Notes: generated from the letters alone by a model not told the origin. A DNA stretch of 42,132 bases from Nitrospira sp. (GCA_005116955.1 SWDI01000003.1:283324-325455); one strand, 5' to 3'. Positions 1 through 7,709 are shown, counted from the stretch's first letter. Translations and numbers: made by a program.

Positions 1-610
1 GCTCTTCAGCACTCAAGTGTGTGTAGCATTGTTTTAGCATGGCAACACCGTAGCCCATTAGGGCCTGTCGTGTTGCACTTGGATTTAGAACTCAAGAAGC
101 AAAATATATCATGAGGAAGGACTCTTCATGGGAGATGTCCAATATCACCTGGCTGAGAGTATCACGGTTGAGGATAAGCAAGCCCAGGAGGACATGGAAC
201 AAATCTCAAAATGTTTTCATGCGTACTTGATGACCGGAAATATCCGAGAAATCTATCCGGCATTCGAGAGTATCACTCGGCTGTCGATTTTTTGTAAGCA
301 TAGAGGTTTTGAGGAGGAACGAGAGGTTCGCATAGTAATCACCGAGCCCTCGATTGAATTGGGGCAGGACCCAGAGAGGCTAGATGATAAGCCGTATCGT
401 AGGACGCACGTCGATTTGCGCAACGGTGCGGCGGTTCCCTGCATTCACCTCTTTGAAGATCAGGAGTTGAAAGCTCTGCCGATTCGACGAATAATTGTTG
501 GCCCGCACCCTGATAAGCTAGAGCGAAAGAAGGCGGTTGAAATTCTGTTGCATGATCAATGTATCGATGCAGAGGTCTCCGTATCAGAAACCCCATTTCG
601 TGGCAGGTAG
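1..610 (+). pseudogene. DUF2971-family protein, 5' partial and frameshifted
   Basis: The intact part reads from 128 (ATG) for 160 aa and carries the C-terminal DUF2971 signature: a KHRGFEEEREVRIV core near residues 57-70, then PIRRIIVGPHPDK near 119-131, and an ending SETPFRG. DUF2971 proteins are usually 250-300 aa, so the N-terminal half is missing from this reading frame. Frame 1 is open from base 1 to the TGA at 112-114 and ends in LDLELKKQN. The 160-aa frame can be extended back to 89 and reads KIYHEEGLFMGDVQY. The two pieces join naturally at about 100-107 in an A-rich stretch, so a single +1 frameshift (real or a sequencing error) splits one gene. The ATG at 128 has an AGGAAGGA before it, but it probably lies inside the ancestral gene. 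The family's function is unknown; members are common in accessory and defence-rich regions. Confidence 0.55.
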
Positions 611-720
611 ATCGCGAGTGCCGTTCTCTACTGCTGGGAATACCACCCATAGCCTTGGTTCTCGGCGAACTGGCCTTTCGGCGCACCGCCGCGTTCGTCG
701 GCGCAGGAATCGTATCGGCG

Positions 721-749
721 TTGTCCCAGAGTGAGGAGTCTTGTACACT
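721..749 (+). promoter_or_regulatory. sigma70-like promoter in repeat copy A
   Basis: TTGTCC at 721-726 and TACACT at 744-749 are separated by 17 bp. The same arrangement is conserved in copy B (1421-1449), which supports a functional promoter for the small ORF downstream. Confidence 0.5.
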
Positions 750-780
750 TCCCCCAGTGCTCCGATCGGAGACTCTGGCT

Positions 781-902
781 GTGCAAGATGGTTTCAGTCA
801 ACCAGACGATGCGAAGATTGCCGCCAATTTGCGCCGCGCCATCGAGTTGACTGAACTCGGATTAGCGCTGCGTCGGTCGGTGCTGCAACAGGATGAACCT
901 CA
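781..902 (+). pseudogene. truncated paralogue of the 65-aa small protein
   Basis: From a GTG at 781 the reading frame matches the small protein at 1480-1677 almost residue for residue (QPDD then IAANLR, ELTELGLALRRSV and QQDEPQ) for about 40 codons. After DEPQ (base 902) the similarity ends. The frame runs on without homology to a stop at 1026, overlapping the antitoxin gene in another frame. It is a 3'-truncated copy produced by a junction with the HigB remnant. It could still be expressed from the promoter at 721-749, but no function is assignable. Confidence 0.6.
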
Positions 903-980
903 GAGCTGCGGATTTGTTTTCTTAGGCGAGATGGCCATGCTGAAGGTGTGGAGATCGTTGATTACCACTGCGGAGGATGT
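903..980 (+). pseudogene. C-terminal remnant of HigB-type toxin
   Basis: In the same frame as the downstream antitoxin, these bases read ELRICFLRRDGHAEG followed by VEIVDYH. This is the characteristic last strand and C-terminus of RelE/HigB toxins (RICF...DG...VEIVDYH). Nothing upstream of 903 continues the toxin; it is replaced by repeat copy A. The expected stop directly after the final His is a TGC codon at 969-971, so the remnant reads straight through into HigA. The first 60-70 residues, including the fold core and most catalytic positions, are absent, so no toxin activity is expected. Confidence 0.6.
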
Positions 981-1283
981 ATGGCGAAGTCCCGTATCAC
1001 TCCAGTCCATCCTGGTGTCTATCTGAAAGAAATCCTCGATGAGTTGGGGGTCTCTCAGTATCGGTTGGCCCAGGAACTTGGTGTCTCTGCAATGCAGGTC
1101 AACCACGTCGTGCGTGGACAACGTCCCCTGAATGCCGAGCTGGCATTACGCCTTGGCCGGTATCTTGATCAGAGTCCTCGCTATTGGCTTCATCTGCAAA
1201 GCCGATATGATATCGATGTTGCTGAGGATCGTGTAGGGAGTCGAGTCATGCGGGAAGTTCGCCGTTCTAAGGCTGTTGCCTAA
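981..1283 (+). CDS. higA: HigA-family antitoxin, XRE-type DNA-binding protein
   Basis: A 100-aa protein that begins with PVHPGVYLKEIL, the typical HigA start, and carries a helix-turn-helix at about residues 23-45 (SQYRLAQELGVSAMQVNHVV). The C-terminal half, with RYWLHLQSRYDI, is also typical of HigA. In this family the protein neutralises the mRNA-cleaving toxin HigB and represses its own operon. The start at 981 is chosen because GGAGG at 972-976 lies at the right distance; an upstream ATG at 948 would lie in the toxin remnant. The cognate higB is decayed just upstream, so this is an orphan antitoxin that might protect against related toxins or act only as a regulator. Confidence 0.85.
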   Translation: MAKSRITPVHPGVYLKEILDELGVSQYRLAQELGVSAMQVNHVVRGQRPLNAELALRLGRYLDQSPRYWLHLQSRYDIDVAEDRVGSRVMREVRRSKAVA

Positions 1284-1326
1284 TACGCTGGCTTAGCCTT
1301 GTCGTTATAGCTGCTCCACTTCGCCA

Positions 1327-1602
1327 ATCACTTCTGCGAATGCTGCCGATAGATTTTGTTCTCGGTGAATTGGGCTTTCGGGGCACCACCGGGTTTGTCG
1401 GAGCAGGAATCGTATCGACGTTGCCCTAGCGTAGGGAGTCTTGTACACTCCCGCTATCTAGCCGTTAGGAAATACCGCTATGCAAAGACAGTTTGATCAG
1501 CCAGACGATGCAGAGATTGCTGCCAATCTGCGTCAGGCCATGGAGTTGACCGAACTCGGATTGGCTCTGCGTCGGTCTGTGGTGCAACAGGATGAACCTC
1601 AG
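1327..1602. repeat. 276-bp direct repeat, copy B
   Basis: Second copy of 627-902 at an offset of 700 bases. The minus strand at 1328-1420 encodes the tail of a protein (GGAPKAQFTEN, ending SQK and a TGA at 1328-1330). The plus strand contains a promoter at 1421-1449 and the first 41 codons of an intact small gene. The first part (about 65 bp) occurs a third time at 1880-1947, as the real 3' end of the minus-strand gene there. Confidence 0.8.
1421..1449 (+). promoter_or_regulatory. sigma70-like promoter of the 65-aa gene
   Basis: TTGCCC (1421-1426), a 17-bp spacer and TACACT (1444-1449). The predicted start of transcription, near 1457, leaves a leader of about 23 nt before the ATG at 1480. 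The hexamers and spacing are conserved in copy A. Confidence 0.5.
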
Positions 1603-1677
1603 GGTGATGCCATGGTACAAGTCATGCGCGAGATTCGGCGCGCCAAAGAGCAAGCATGGCAGCAGAATTCTTCCTAG
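1480..1677 (+). CDS. small hypothetical protein (65 aa)
   Basis: A short charged soluble protein, predicted mostly helical, with IAANLRQAMELTELGLALRR in the middle and IRRAKEQAWQ near the end. An AGGA at 1467-1470 is a weak ribosome binding site, and a promoter lies at 1421-1449. A truncated paralogue sits 700 bp upstream (781-902). The duplication together with its promoter, next to a decayed toxin-antitoxin pair, suggests a small mobile or plasticity-zone gene, possibly an orphan antitoxin. No catalytic or DNA-binding motif is recognisable, so the function is unknown. Confidence 0.6.
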   Translation: MQRQFDQPDDAEIAANLRQAMELTELGLALRRSVVQQDEPQGDAMVQVMREIRRAKEQAWQQNSS

Positions 1678-1754
1678 CTGAAACGCTATCCGTGTTCATC
1701 ACTTCATGAATCCAGGACTCGGTGCACCGGATTTCCTCCCTTCTCTTCCCAACT

Positions 1755-1873
1755 GAGGGTAGCCTGGTTGGTTCCCTACTGCGCGCATTGACCGAGCACC
1801 GCCCGTGATCTGAGAATTTGGTAATTCTTGTGTGCGCGGTCGGCGAGCACGGGGAACTAACCAGGCTGCCCTC
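1755..1873. mobile_element. MITE-like element, 119 bp with 22-bp terminal inverted repeats
   Basis: Bases 1755-1776 (starting GAGGGTAGCCTGGTTGG) and 1852-1873 are inverted repeats matching at 20 of 22 positions. About 75 bp lies between them, with no ORF. The element sits between the small ORF and the 3' end of the minus-strand methyltransferase gene. It could be a non-autonomous transposable element, or a long bidirectional hairpin acting as a terminator. No target-site duplication is obvious. Confidence 0.5.
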
Positions 1874-1879
1874 AAGCCT

Positions 1880-3424
1880 CTATTTCTGCGAATACCACCG
1901 ATAGCCGTTGCTCTCGGTGAATTGGGCTTTCGGCGTCCCACCAGGTTTTTCCAGTAACAGTACTTTGAAGTCCTGGAGACCGAACCACGCGGGATCGGAG
2001 AGGTCGTGGTAGTGGAGGCCTTGCAATTTGGGGAGCATGTCCTCTAAGGCCAACTGTAATTCTTTTTCGGTATAGGCACGCACAGCAAATGGCTTATTGA
2101 TGGCCTGACAGAATCGCTGGATGGTGTAGGTAGCACCGGTGCAGAGGACTTTTGTGTCCGACTTCAGTCCTAGGAATTGTGGAAGAGACAGATATCGCTC
2201 CTGAAAGCCGAGCCAGCGGACCGCTTGCCGCAGGTGGCTGTATTGGACCTCGTATTCTGTATGTCCCGGCAGCTTCACGGGGGCGGGCCATCCAGTTTCA
2301 ATGCCAAACTCGGTAAGAAAGGCCCGGCCGCCTGGCTTGAGCACTCGCCACAGTTCGGCGACGAAGCGAATTGGTCCTAGGTTAAAGATCACTGATTCAG
2401 GCGGGTTCTGTTCGATTGGAAGGCGAAGCCGTCTGATCCAATCCAGCGCTTCTTGATGTTGAGCGGTCTCTCCAACCCCGGATGTCAGCTCTTTCTTGCT
2501 GAGTTTCACCGGCGTCATGTCCGCCATGTTCTCGTTGTCGATCACGAGATCGATGGAGTGATCGACAAAGGGAAACGATTCAGCATTGGCTCTGGTGCCG
2601 GAGACATGCCAACCGCCGGCTTTGGCTCGAGTGACTTGAAGTGTGAGGAACAGTTGTGTGATGTCGAGGGACAGGTATGTGATGCCCTGCTTTTCAAAGG
2701 GCAACAGATCCTTGCCGAGCTCCTGTGCGAGGTAGCCAAGTCCCCCGCCGATTTCCAGGAGGATCTTGGGCTTGGGACTGAACCAGCCGAGTCGACGCAG
2801 TTGTCGCATGAGGAGCCGCCCGTAGGTCAAGCCGGTCAGGGCTTCGCTCGGTTCACGGAAGAGATGGGAGACGGTGGTTTCGATCAGGTCAAAGTGGCTG
2901 TCATCTTCTTTGCTTTGGGCAAGCTCGTGATGATGGAATGATTCCAAATGCTCTTCGCCTTCGAACCCGTCCTGGCCCGACCAACCTTCACGGATCTGTT
3001 GGAGCAGGATATCCCACTTGGCATTGTGTCGATGGCCTCCTGGTGGGTCCGTTCCGAAATAGCAGAGGGAATAGTTAGGCGTGGCCCATCGTTCAAGATG
3101 CCAGGACCCTGGTTGCCCGTCCGGCCCGCAGATTTTCGTGCCGTATTGTTCAACGAGCATACCGACCGTCGTATGGCCGTTCATGGCCTTGAGCATATCC
3201 AGACCGGTGCGGTTCAGTCGGATGAGCGGCAGGTTGTCATCAAGCGGAGCAAACCACCATTCGTCTAGGTGATAGTGATACGCGACGAGGTCGGGCATGT
3301 GCCAGGCCAGGAGGCTTAGGGCCTCTCCAGTCAAGCTCCAGGGTGGATGGACAGCGGCAGCGGGTTTCATGACGAGCAGTTTTTTCGTGCTGAGCACCGG
3401 CAGCCTACAGGAGCGATCAGCCAT
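1880..3424 (-). CDS. PqqD-like/class I SAM-dependent methyltransferase protein
   Basis: A 514-aa cytoplasmic protein. The N-terminal part (about residues 55-110, with PLIRLNRTGLDML) resembles a PqqD-type peptide-binding domain. The central part is a class I methyltransferase: LLEIGGGLGYLAQEL near 223-237 is the SAM-binding motif I, ANAESFPF and LVIDNENMADM follow, and ELWRVLKPGGRAFLTEFG near 363-380 is the post-motif strand. The substrate is unknown. The gene starts 20 bp after the cupredoxin gene on the same strand, so the two probably form an operon. An alternative start is the Met at codon 19 (3370). The last 20 residues (GGTPKAQFTESNGYRWYSQK) recur as two orphan tails at 628-690 and 1328-1390, so the 3' end has been copied into the neighbouring repeats. 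Confidence 0.7.
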   Translation of the reverse strand: MADRSCRLPVLSTKKLLVMKPAAAVHPPWSLTGEALSLLAWHMPDLVAYHYHLDEWWFAPLDDNLPLIRLNRTGLDMLKAMNGHTTVGMLVEQYGTKICGPDGQPGSWHLERWATPNYSLCYFGTDPPGGHRHNAKWDILLQQIREGWSGQDGFEGEEHLESFHHHELAQSKEDDSHFDLIETTVSHLFREPSEALTGLTYGRLLMRQLRRLGWFSPKPKILLEIGGGLGYLAQELGKDLLPFEKQGITYLSLDITQLFLTLQVTRAKAGGWHVSGTRANAESFPFVDHSIDLVIDNENMADMTPVKLSKKELTSGVGETAQHQEALDWIRRLRLPIEQNPPESVIFNLGPIRFVAELWRVLKPGGRAFLTEFGIETGWPAPVKLPGHTEYEVQYSHLRQAVRWLGFQERYLSLPQFLGLKSDTKVLCTGATYTIQRFCQAINKPFAVRAYTEKELQLALEDMLPKLQGLHYHDLSDPAWFGLQDFKVLLLEKPGGTPKAQFTESNGYRWYSQK

Positions 3425-3444
3425 CCTGCAAGCTGATCGATGTG

Positions 3445-3822
3445 TTACAGCTGCGACGGTGTTGAGGGATCGTCAGTCACGACCAGCTGGCCTCGCATGA
3501 TGGGATGGATACTGCAGTGATAGGGGTACCTGCCTGCCGACAAGCCCGGCACCGTAAAGTGTCCTCCTGGTGCCACCGTCCCCGAATCGAACAGGCAGGG
3601 ACCTTCTTCCTTCACGCAGTCACTGTGGGTGACGGTATGGTGGGTTGGTGTCGGATTATTCCAGCGAATGGGCATGCCGCTCGCCACTGTGGCGGTGGCA
3701 GGAATGTAATAGGGCGATCCGTTCTCCATCAGAATCTGTGTGGCAGGGGAGAGGTCCATGGCGGGTCCACCCGCAGCGGTTCCGATACCTAGGGCAATCG
3801 TCATGATGCGTAAGCGGTTCAC
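3445..3822 (-). CDS. exported plastocyanin-like cupredoxin
   Basis: A 125-aa protein with a short N-terminal signal-like segment (MNRLRIMTIALGIGTAAGG). The type 1 copper ligands are visible: His61/62 in THHTVTH, and Cys103, His106 and Met109 in CSIHPIMRG. The C-X2-H-X2-M spacing is that of amicyanin. Cys69 and Cys76 may form a disulfide. Its predicted role is single-electron transfer in the periplasm, accepting from or donating to respiratory proteins. It lies first in a minus-strand pair with the methyltransferase gene. The start at 3822 is the only one that keeps the signal segment. Confidence 0.85.
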   Translation of the reverse strand: MNRLRIMTIALGIGTAAGGPAMDLSPATQILMENGSPYYIPATATVASGMPIRWNNPTPTHHTVTHSDCVKEEGPCLFDSGTVAPGGHFTVPGLSAGRYPYHCSIHPIMRGQLVVTDDPSTPSQL

Positions 3823-4134
3823 GTCGGCGTTACTCCATGCTCAATAAGGCGGTTTCTTCATAAGAGCCTGAAATAATAGAGAGGATTCAGACTCGTGCTC
3901 AAGTCGCCTCGTCATAATAGCATGGGATTGAGCCGGATCGCTTGGGAGTGGTGCCCTGCCATCTGCCCACCGTACCTCACCTCGTAGGATGCCAGAATCG
4001 TTCTCTATGGAATCCTAAGAACGGGCGAACGAGCCAATCGATGGAAGCCAAGAAGCGGGGTGGTTGCAAGAGGTTGTTCGTTCATGCTAGATGGAGGCCG
4101 TTGCGCCGGGCTGAAACGAAGAGGAGGGATCGGA
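3823..4134. other. intergenic, divergent promoter region
   Basis: About 310 bp between the minus-strand cupredoxin gene and the plus-strand lysine-rich gene. It must contain both promoters, but I see no convincing -35/-10 pair and no conserved RNA or repeat. A frame open from about 3942 is not supported by a ribosome binding site or by any recognisable protein. Confidence 0.4.
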
Positions 4135-4599
4135 ATGGCGAACAAGAAGAAGAAAGCCGTCACGAAAAAATCGTCGCGGACGAAAAAGACTGCACCGTTG
4201 CCGAAGAAGAAGGCTGTCAAGAAGACAGTCAAGAAGCGTGCGGCCGTCAAGGCGTCCAAGCCGGCCTCGAAGAAAAAGACCGTCAAGAAAGCGGCTGGCA
4301 AACCTGCGAAGAAGGCTGCACCCAAGGTTAGCCCACCGAGCGCACCCGCGAAGAAATTCGTGGCGGAGCCGGACGTCGTTCCACGCAAGTCCTTAGCGAC
4401 GAAACCAGCTATGCCCATTGAGCCGGACGAGGCTGATCTTGACGATGAAGATGAAATGGACAGCGATGAGCTGGGGATGGAGGACGAGGTCGAAGAAGAT
4501 GACGCCCAAGAAGAGCTGGATCTTGATGCCGATGATGACAGGGACGGGTTAATCAATAAATCCGAAGACTTATTGGACGACGACTATCGAAATAACTGA
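4135..4599 (+). CDS. lysine-rich histone H1-like protein with acidic tail
   Basis: A 154-aa low-complexity protein. Residues 1-75 are packed with KK, KKAVKK and KPAKKAAPK runs, as in bacterial histone H1-like (Hc1/AlgP-type) proteins. Residues 95-150 are strongly acidic (DEADLDDEDEMDSDELGMED). The start at 4135 is fixed by AGGAGGG at 4122-4128; an in-frame start at 4060 would add an unrelated leader. The basic half probably binds nucleic acid non-specifically, and the acidic half could compete with DNA or bind a basic partner. No enzymatic motif is present. A hairpin at 4711-4744 follows. Confidence 0.7.
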   Translation: MANKKKKAVTKKSSRTKKTAPLPKKKAVKKTVKKRAAVKASKPASKKKTVKKAAGKPAKKAAPKVSPPSAPAKKFVAEPDVVPRKSLATKPAMPIEPDEADLDDEDEMDSDELGMEDEVEEDDAQEELDLDADDDRDGLINKSEDLLDDDYRNN

Positions 4600-4710
4600 T
4601 ATCTCATGGCCTCTGAGGCTTCTGGCTAGGTCCCTCGTATCTTCTGTTCGATGTAAACTCTTGTGCAAGAGCGAGGGTTCTCAGGTTGGAGTCGCGCAGT
4701 GTGTTCACTG

Positions 4711-4744
4711 ACCGCCGCTGGAACTGATCGGTTTCAGCGGCGGT
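4711..4744 (+). terminator. GC-rich hairpin, probable terminator
   Basis: Arms 4711-4724 and 4731-4744 pair over 14 bp with one mismatch around a 6-nt loop (TGATCG). No T-run follows, so termination may be weak or protein-assisted. It lies between the lysine-rich gene and the next gene. Confidence 0.5.
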
Positions 4745-4839
4745 GTCTCGTCATCTTCTGAATGTTTCGTCTCTCTCCTCCATGAAATAATGTGGACAGC
4801 ACCTTGTTCCATCGCCGCTTCGATCGTTCACCCACTGCC

Positions 4840-5928
4840 ATGCTGAAAACGAGACGGTCTCCCTGGTGCCTGGCGCTGGTGCTTCTCTGTGCCATGGTGA
4901 CTTGTTCACGAGAGGCCAATGCTGGTTGCGTTGCCGAGACAGCTGCAACTGGAATTGACGCGGGGCTCGTGATCCATCTCTCTCCCAGCTGTACGCAGGC
5001 GGAGCGGGAGAGCCATGCCGTGCGTGGCGAAGTGATCATGGATGCGATCGCCAAGGGGCGTTCAGTGGATCTCCTTGGTGTATTGGTGCGCGGGGATCTG
5101 ATCTTCGATCGCCTCGCCGTACAGACGACGGCAGGCTCACCGGGGCTTACCTCGGAGAGAGCGAACCTCGAGGATCATGTCGGCGGCAACGGGCAGCGAA
5201 TTGTTCGTGAGGCACTGGGCCTGCGAGATTCCGTGGTGGTGGGCGCAGTGCGCCATCGGGCAACCGACAGCACGCTTCGGTTTGAAGGACCTGTCGACTT
5301 TTCTGGGTCCCATTTCAAGGAAGGTGTGGATCTCTCTCGGTCGGTGTTTCACAAGCCGGTCGAGCTCTCACGAGCCACATTCGAAAAAGAAGCCTATTTT
5401 GTCCAGGGACAGTTCACCATGCCGGTGGGGTGTCGGGAGACCAAGTTTGGCCCCAGCACCAGATTCCACCAATCTACATTTCGAGGTTCGGTGGACTGTA
5501 CCAGCGCGCTCTTCGACGGTATGGCGGAATTCCTAGAAGTGACGTTCGAGCAGCCTGCGGTATTTGAGCGGTCGAGGTTCGGTCTGGGGACAGGATTTTC
5601 AGGGAGTCGCTTTAAGGGGCGGGTCAGCTTCAGTGAAGCGATTTTCAGCCGCGAGACGTTCTTTGGCTTTGCGGCCTTTGAGAGCGAAGCGGTCTTTGCG
5701 GGTGCCCAGTTTTTAGGATCAGCTGATTTCTCCCATGCTGAGTTCCGGCAACAAGACGATCTGGTAAAGGCACGGTTTGATCACCCGCCCCTGTTAGACG
5801 AAACAAAACGACGTGAATCAACTCAGCCTGGCGGCCTTCTTCAAACCAGTAATGGACAGTATGCGCTCACTGCGATTTTTCTCATCGTGGTCGCTTTACT
5901 CGTGGCGTATGCCGCAAAGCTCAAATGA
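4840..5928 (+). CDS. exported pentapeptide-repeat-like protein, C-terminally anchored
   Basis: The start at 4840 gives 362 aa with a clean signal peptide (LALVLLCAMVTCSREANA). A GTG at 4792 would add 16 residues in front of it. From about residue 140 to 325 there are recurring F-x-(G/E)-x-(A/V)-x-F units such as VDFSGSHFKEGVDLSRSVF and VSFSEAIFSRETF. They form a degenerate pentapeptide repeat expected to fold as a right-handed beta-helix. A C-terminal membrane helix (YALTAIFLIVVALLVAYAAK) anchors the protein, so the helix should face the periplasm. The biochemical role is unknown; such repeats are usually scaffolds or binding surfaces. Confidence 0.65.
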   Translation: MLKTRRSPWCLALVLLCAMVTCSREANAGCVAETAATGIDAGLVIHLSPSCTQAERESHAVRGEVIMDAIAKGRSVDLLGVLVRGDLIFDRLAVQTTAGSPGLTSERANLEDHVGGNGQRIVREALGLRDSVVVGAVRHRATDSTLRFEGPVDFSGSHFKEGVDLSRSVFHKPVELSRATFEKEAYFVQGQFTMPVGCRETKFGPSTRFHQSTFRGSVDCTSALFDGMAEFLEVTFEQPAVFERSRFGLGTGFSGSRFKGRVSFSEAIFSRETFFGFAAFESEAVFAGAQFLGSADFSHAEFRQQDDLVKARFDHPPLLDETKRRESTQPGGLLQTSNGQYALTAIFLIVVALLVAYAAKLK

Positions 5929-5999
5929 AGAGCACTCGATCATCCCCAACATATAGGATCAGGCTTGCCCGTCACCCCATAAGTTGATATAACGACGCC

Positions 6000-6809
6000 G
6001 TGGATTCTCAGGCAGAAGATTTTGAGCAACCAGAGCTTCCGTACCAGGTCCGTATCGAAAATTTCGAGGGACCACTGGATCTCTTGCTGCACCTCATCAA
6101 GAAGAATGAGATCAACATCTACGATATCCCCGTTGCAATGATCGCCCGGCAATACCTCGAGTATCTGGAAGCGATGGAAGAACTCAATCTCAATGTGGCG
6201 GGGGATTTTTTGGTTATGGCGGCGACGCTCTTGCAGATCAAATCAAAAATGCTGCTGCCGGTGGATGAGACCTCCGACGATGACGAGGAAGGGCCGGACC
6301 CCCGGGAAGAGCTCGTTCGACGGCTGCTGGAATATAAGGGTTTCAAAGAAGCGGCCCGTCAGCTTGACGACCAGGAAAAGATGTGGAATGAAATCTTTTG
6401 GCGTGAGCAAGCGCCCTCAGTAGAAGCAGCGGTTGAGGAGGATCTTTCGCTGGAGAATGTCTCGCTGTTTGATCTGGTCGATGCGCTCAAGGGAGTACTT
6501 GAGCGGAATCCTGGCAGCAAGCTCATTGAGATTGCACCCGACAATCTCACGGTACGCGAGCGAATGAATCTCATTTTGGAAATACTTGAAGGCAAAGACT
6601 CGGTCTCATTTGCTGTGCTGTTTGAGGGGTCGAGTCATCGACTGGTGGTCGTCGTGACGTTCTTGGCGTTACTTGAATTGATGAGACTGCGGGTGGCTCG
6701 TGTATTCCAAGCGGAAACATTCGGACCGATTTTAGTCTCACGGATGTTCTCCTTGGTGCCTGATCCGGCAGAACTTGATGATGTCGATATGGAATGGAGG
6801 GGGACATGA
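6000..6809 (+). CDS. scpA: segregation and condensation protein ScpA
   Basis: A 269-aa protein with the ScpA (kleisin) N-terminal signature YQVRIENFEGPLDLLLHLIK and NIYDIPVAMIARQYLEYLE, an acidic linker near residues 88-100, and a C-terminal winged-helix region (FLALLELMRLRVARVFQ) that contacts the SMC head. ScpA bridges the two SMC ATPase heads and, with ScpB, forms the condensin that compacts and separates replicated chromosomes. It starts with GTG and overlaps scpB by an ATGA. Confidence 0.95.
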   Translation: MDSQAEDFEQPELPYQVRIENFEGPLDLLLHLIKKNEINIYDIPVAMIARQYLEYLEAMEELNLNVAGDFLVMAATLLQIKSKMLLPVDETSDDDEEGPDPREELVRRLLEYKGFKEAARQLDDQEKMWNEIFWREQAPSVEAAVEEDLSLENVSLFDLVDALKGVLERNPGSKLIEIAPDNLTVRERMNLILEILEGKDSVSFAVLFEGSSHRLVVVVTFLALLELMRLRVARVFQAETFGPILVSRMFSLVPDPAELDDVDMEWRGT

Positions 6810-7603
6810 CGCCACTGACGGTGGATCTGGTTCATGATATGCCGGAGACGGGTCCGGTGAATATGGAAGAGGCGAATGGATCGCTGTCTGATCAGAGTCT
6901 CAATGGCCCTCAGGTGCAAGGTATGGGGGAACTCCAAGCGATTCTGGAAGCACTGCTCTTTGTTTCTTCCGAACCGTTGTCTGTGGCTCGCCTTGTGACC
7001 GTGATGGGGAATGTGCCGAAGAGTGATGTGGAAGAGGCGCTGCGACATCTTGGCCAAGCGCTTGATCAAGATGGGCGCGGAGTGCGACTGGCTGTCGTCG
7101 CGGGCGGATACCGCCTCGTGACGAAGTTGGACTATGCGCCTTGGATCAAACGGCTGGACAAGGCCAAGACATCGGCGAAGCTATCCCGGTCCGCGCTGGA
7201 GTCATTGGCGATCATTGCTTACAAACAGCCGTTGGTGCGGTCGGAGGTCGAAGAAATTCGTGGAGTGGAGACGTCCGGCGTCTTGCGCACGCTGTTGGAG
7301 CGAAAACTGGTGCGAATCGTCGGACGCAAAGAAGTGCCCGGTCGTCCGATCATGTATGGGACGACCAAATTCTTTCTTGAACACTTCGGTTTGAGCGACC
7401 TCTCGCAGCTGCCACCCCTTCGTGAATTCAAGGAGCTTGGTGAGGCGGAGCAAGCATCCCTTCCGATGGATGGTGGAGAGGTGTTGTCTGAGGAGGGATC
7501 GATTGAGACGATCGAGACAAGTGTGGAGCCCTCAGTGAACGGTGATCTTCAAACGTCTACCTCTCTCGATGAAACGTTGGATCCCCTTCCCGCAGCTCAA
7601 TAG
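6806..7603 (+). CDS. scpB: segregation and condensation protein ScpB
   Basis: ScpB of 265 aa. Two winged-helix domains are visible: LQAILEALLFVSSEPLSV near residue 45, then SRSALESLAIIAYKQPLVRS near 130 followed by EEIRGV. The end, after about residue 205, is an acidic, poorly conserved tail. ScpB dimers bind the ScpA linker in the SMC complex. The start at 6806 is chosen because it overlaps the scpA stop (ATGA) and GGAGGGGG at 6795-6802 precedes it; an in-frame ATG at 6794 lies within that ribosome binding site. Confidence 0.95.
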   Translation: MTPLTVDLVHDMPETGPVNMEEANGSLSDQSLNGPQVQGMGELQAILEALLFVSSEPLSVARLVTVMGNVPKSDVEEALRHLGQALDQDGRGVRLAVVAGGYRLVTKLDYAPWIKRLDKAKTSAKLSRSALESLAIIAYKQPLVRSEVEEIRGVETSGVLRTLLERKLVRIVGRKEVPGRPIMYGTTKFFLEHFGLSDLSQLPPLREFKELGEAEQASLPMDGGEVLSEEGSIETIETSVEPSVNGDLQTSTSLDETLDPLPAAQ

Positions 7604-7709
7604 TCAACGAACAGATCGTCGGGAGTTCAGGCGCAGGCTGGTGTGTGGGGGATGAGTCTTCGAACCGTCACCAGACCCTTCGTGTCCGTCAGCTTTCGTC
7701 GTGAGGGCG

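Larger units (their letters stand above)
627..902. repeat. 276-bp direct repeat, copy A
   Basis: This segment is collinear with 1327-1602 at a constant offset of 700 bases, with no net insertion or deletion and many substitutions. The minus strand at 628-720 encodes the end of a protein (GGAPKGQFAEN, then a TAG stop at 628-630). The plus strand carries a promoter (721-749) and the start of a small ORF. Homology stops at about 902/903, where a toxin-gene remnant begins. Confidence 0.8.

Noticed and set aside
559..1026. 155-aa open frame on the plus strand
   Set aside because: Its first part is antisense to the orphan tail in repeat copy A. Only the 781-902 part has a recognisable paralogue, so it is described as a truncated copy instead.
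1715..1730. CGGTGCACCG palindrome near 1720
   Set aside because: A single 10-bp palindrome without context is expected by chance at this length.
2453..2941. 162-aa open frame opposite the methyltransferase gene
   Set aside because: The minus-strand gene has clear SAM-binding motifs; this frame has none and no ribosome site.
4005..4556. 183-aa minus-strand serine/phenylalanine-rich frame
   Set aside because: It is the complement of the lysine and aspartate codon runs of the histone-like gene, which has the proper ribosome site.
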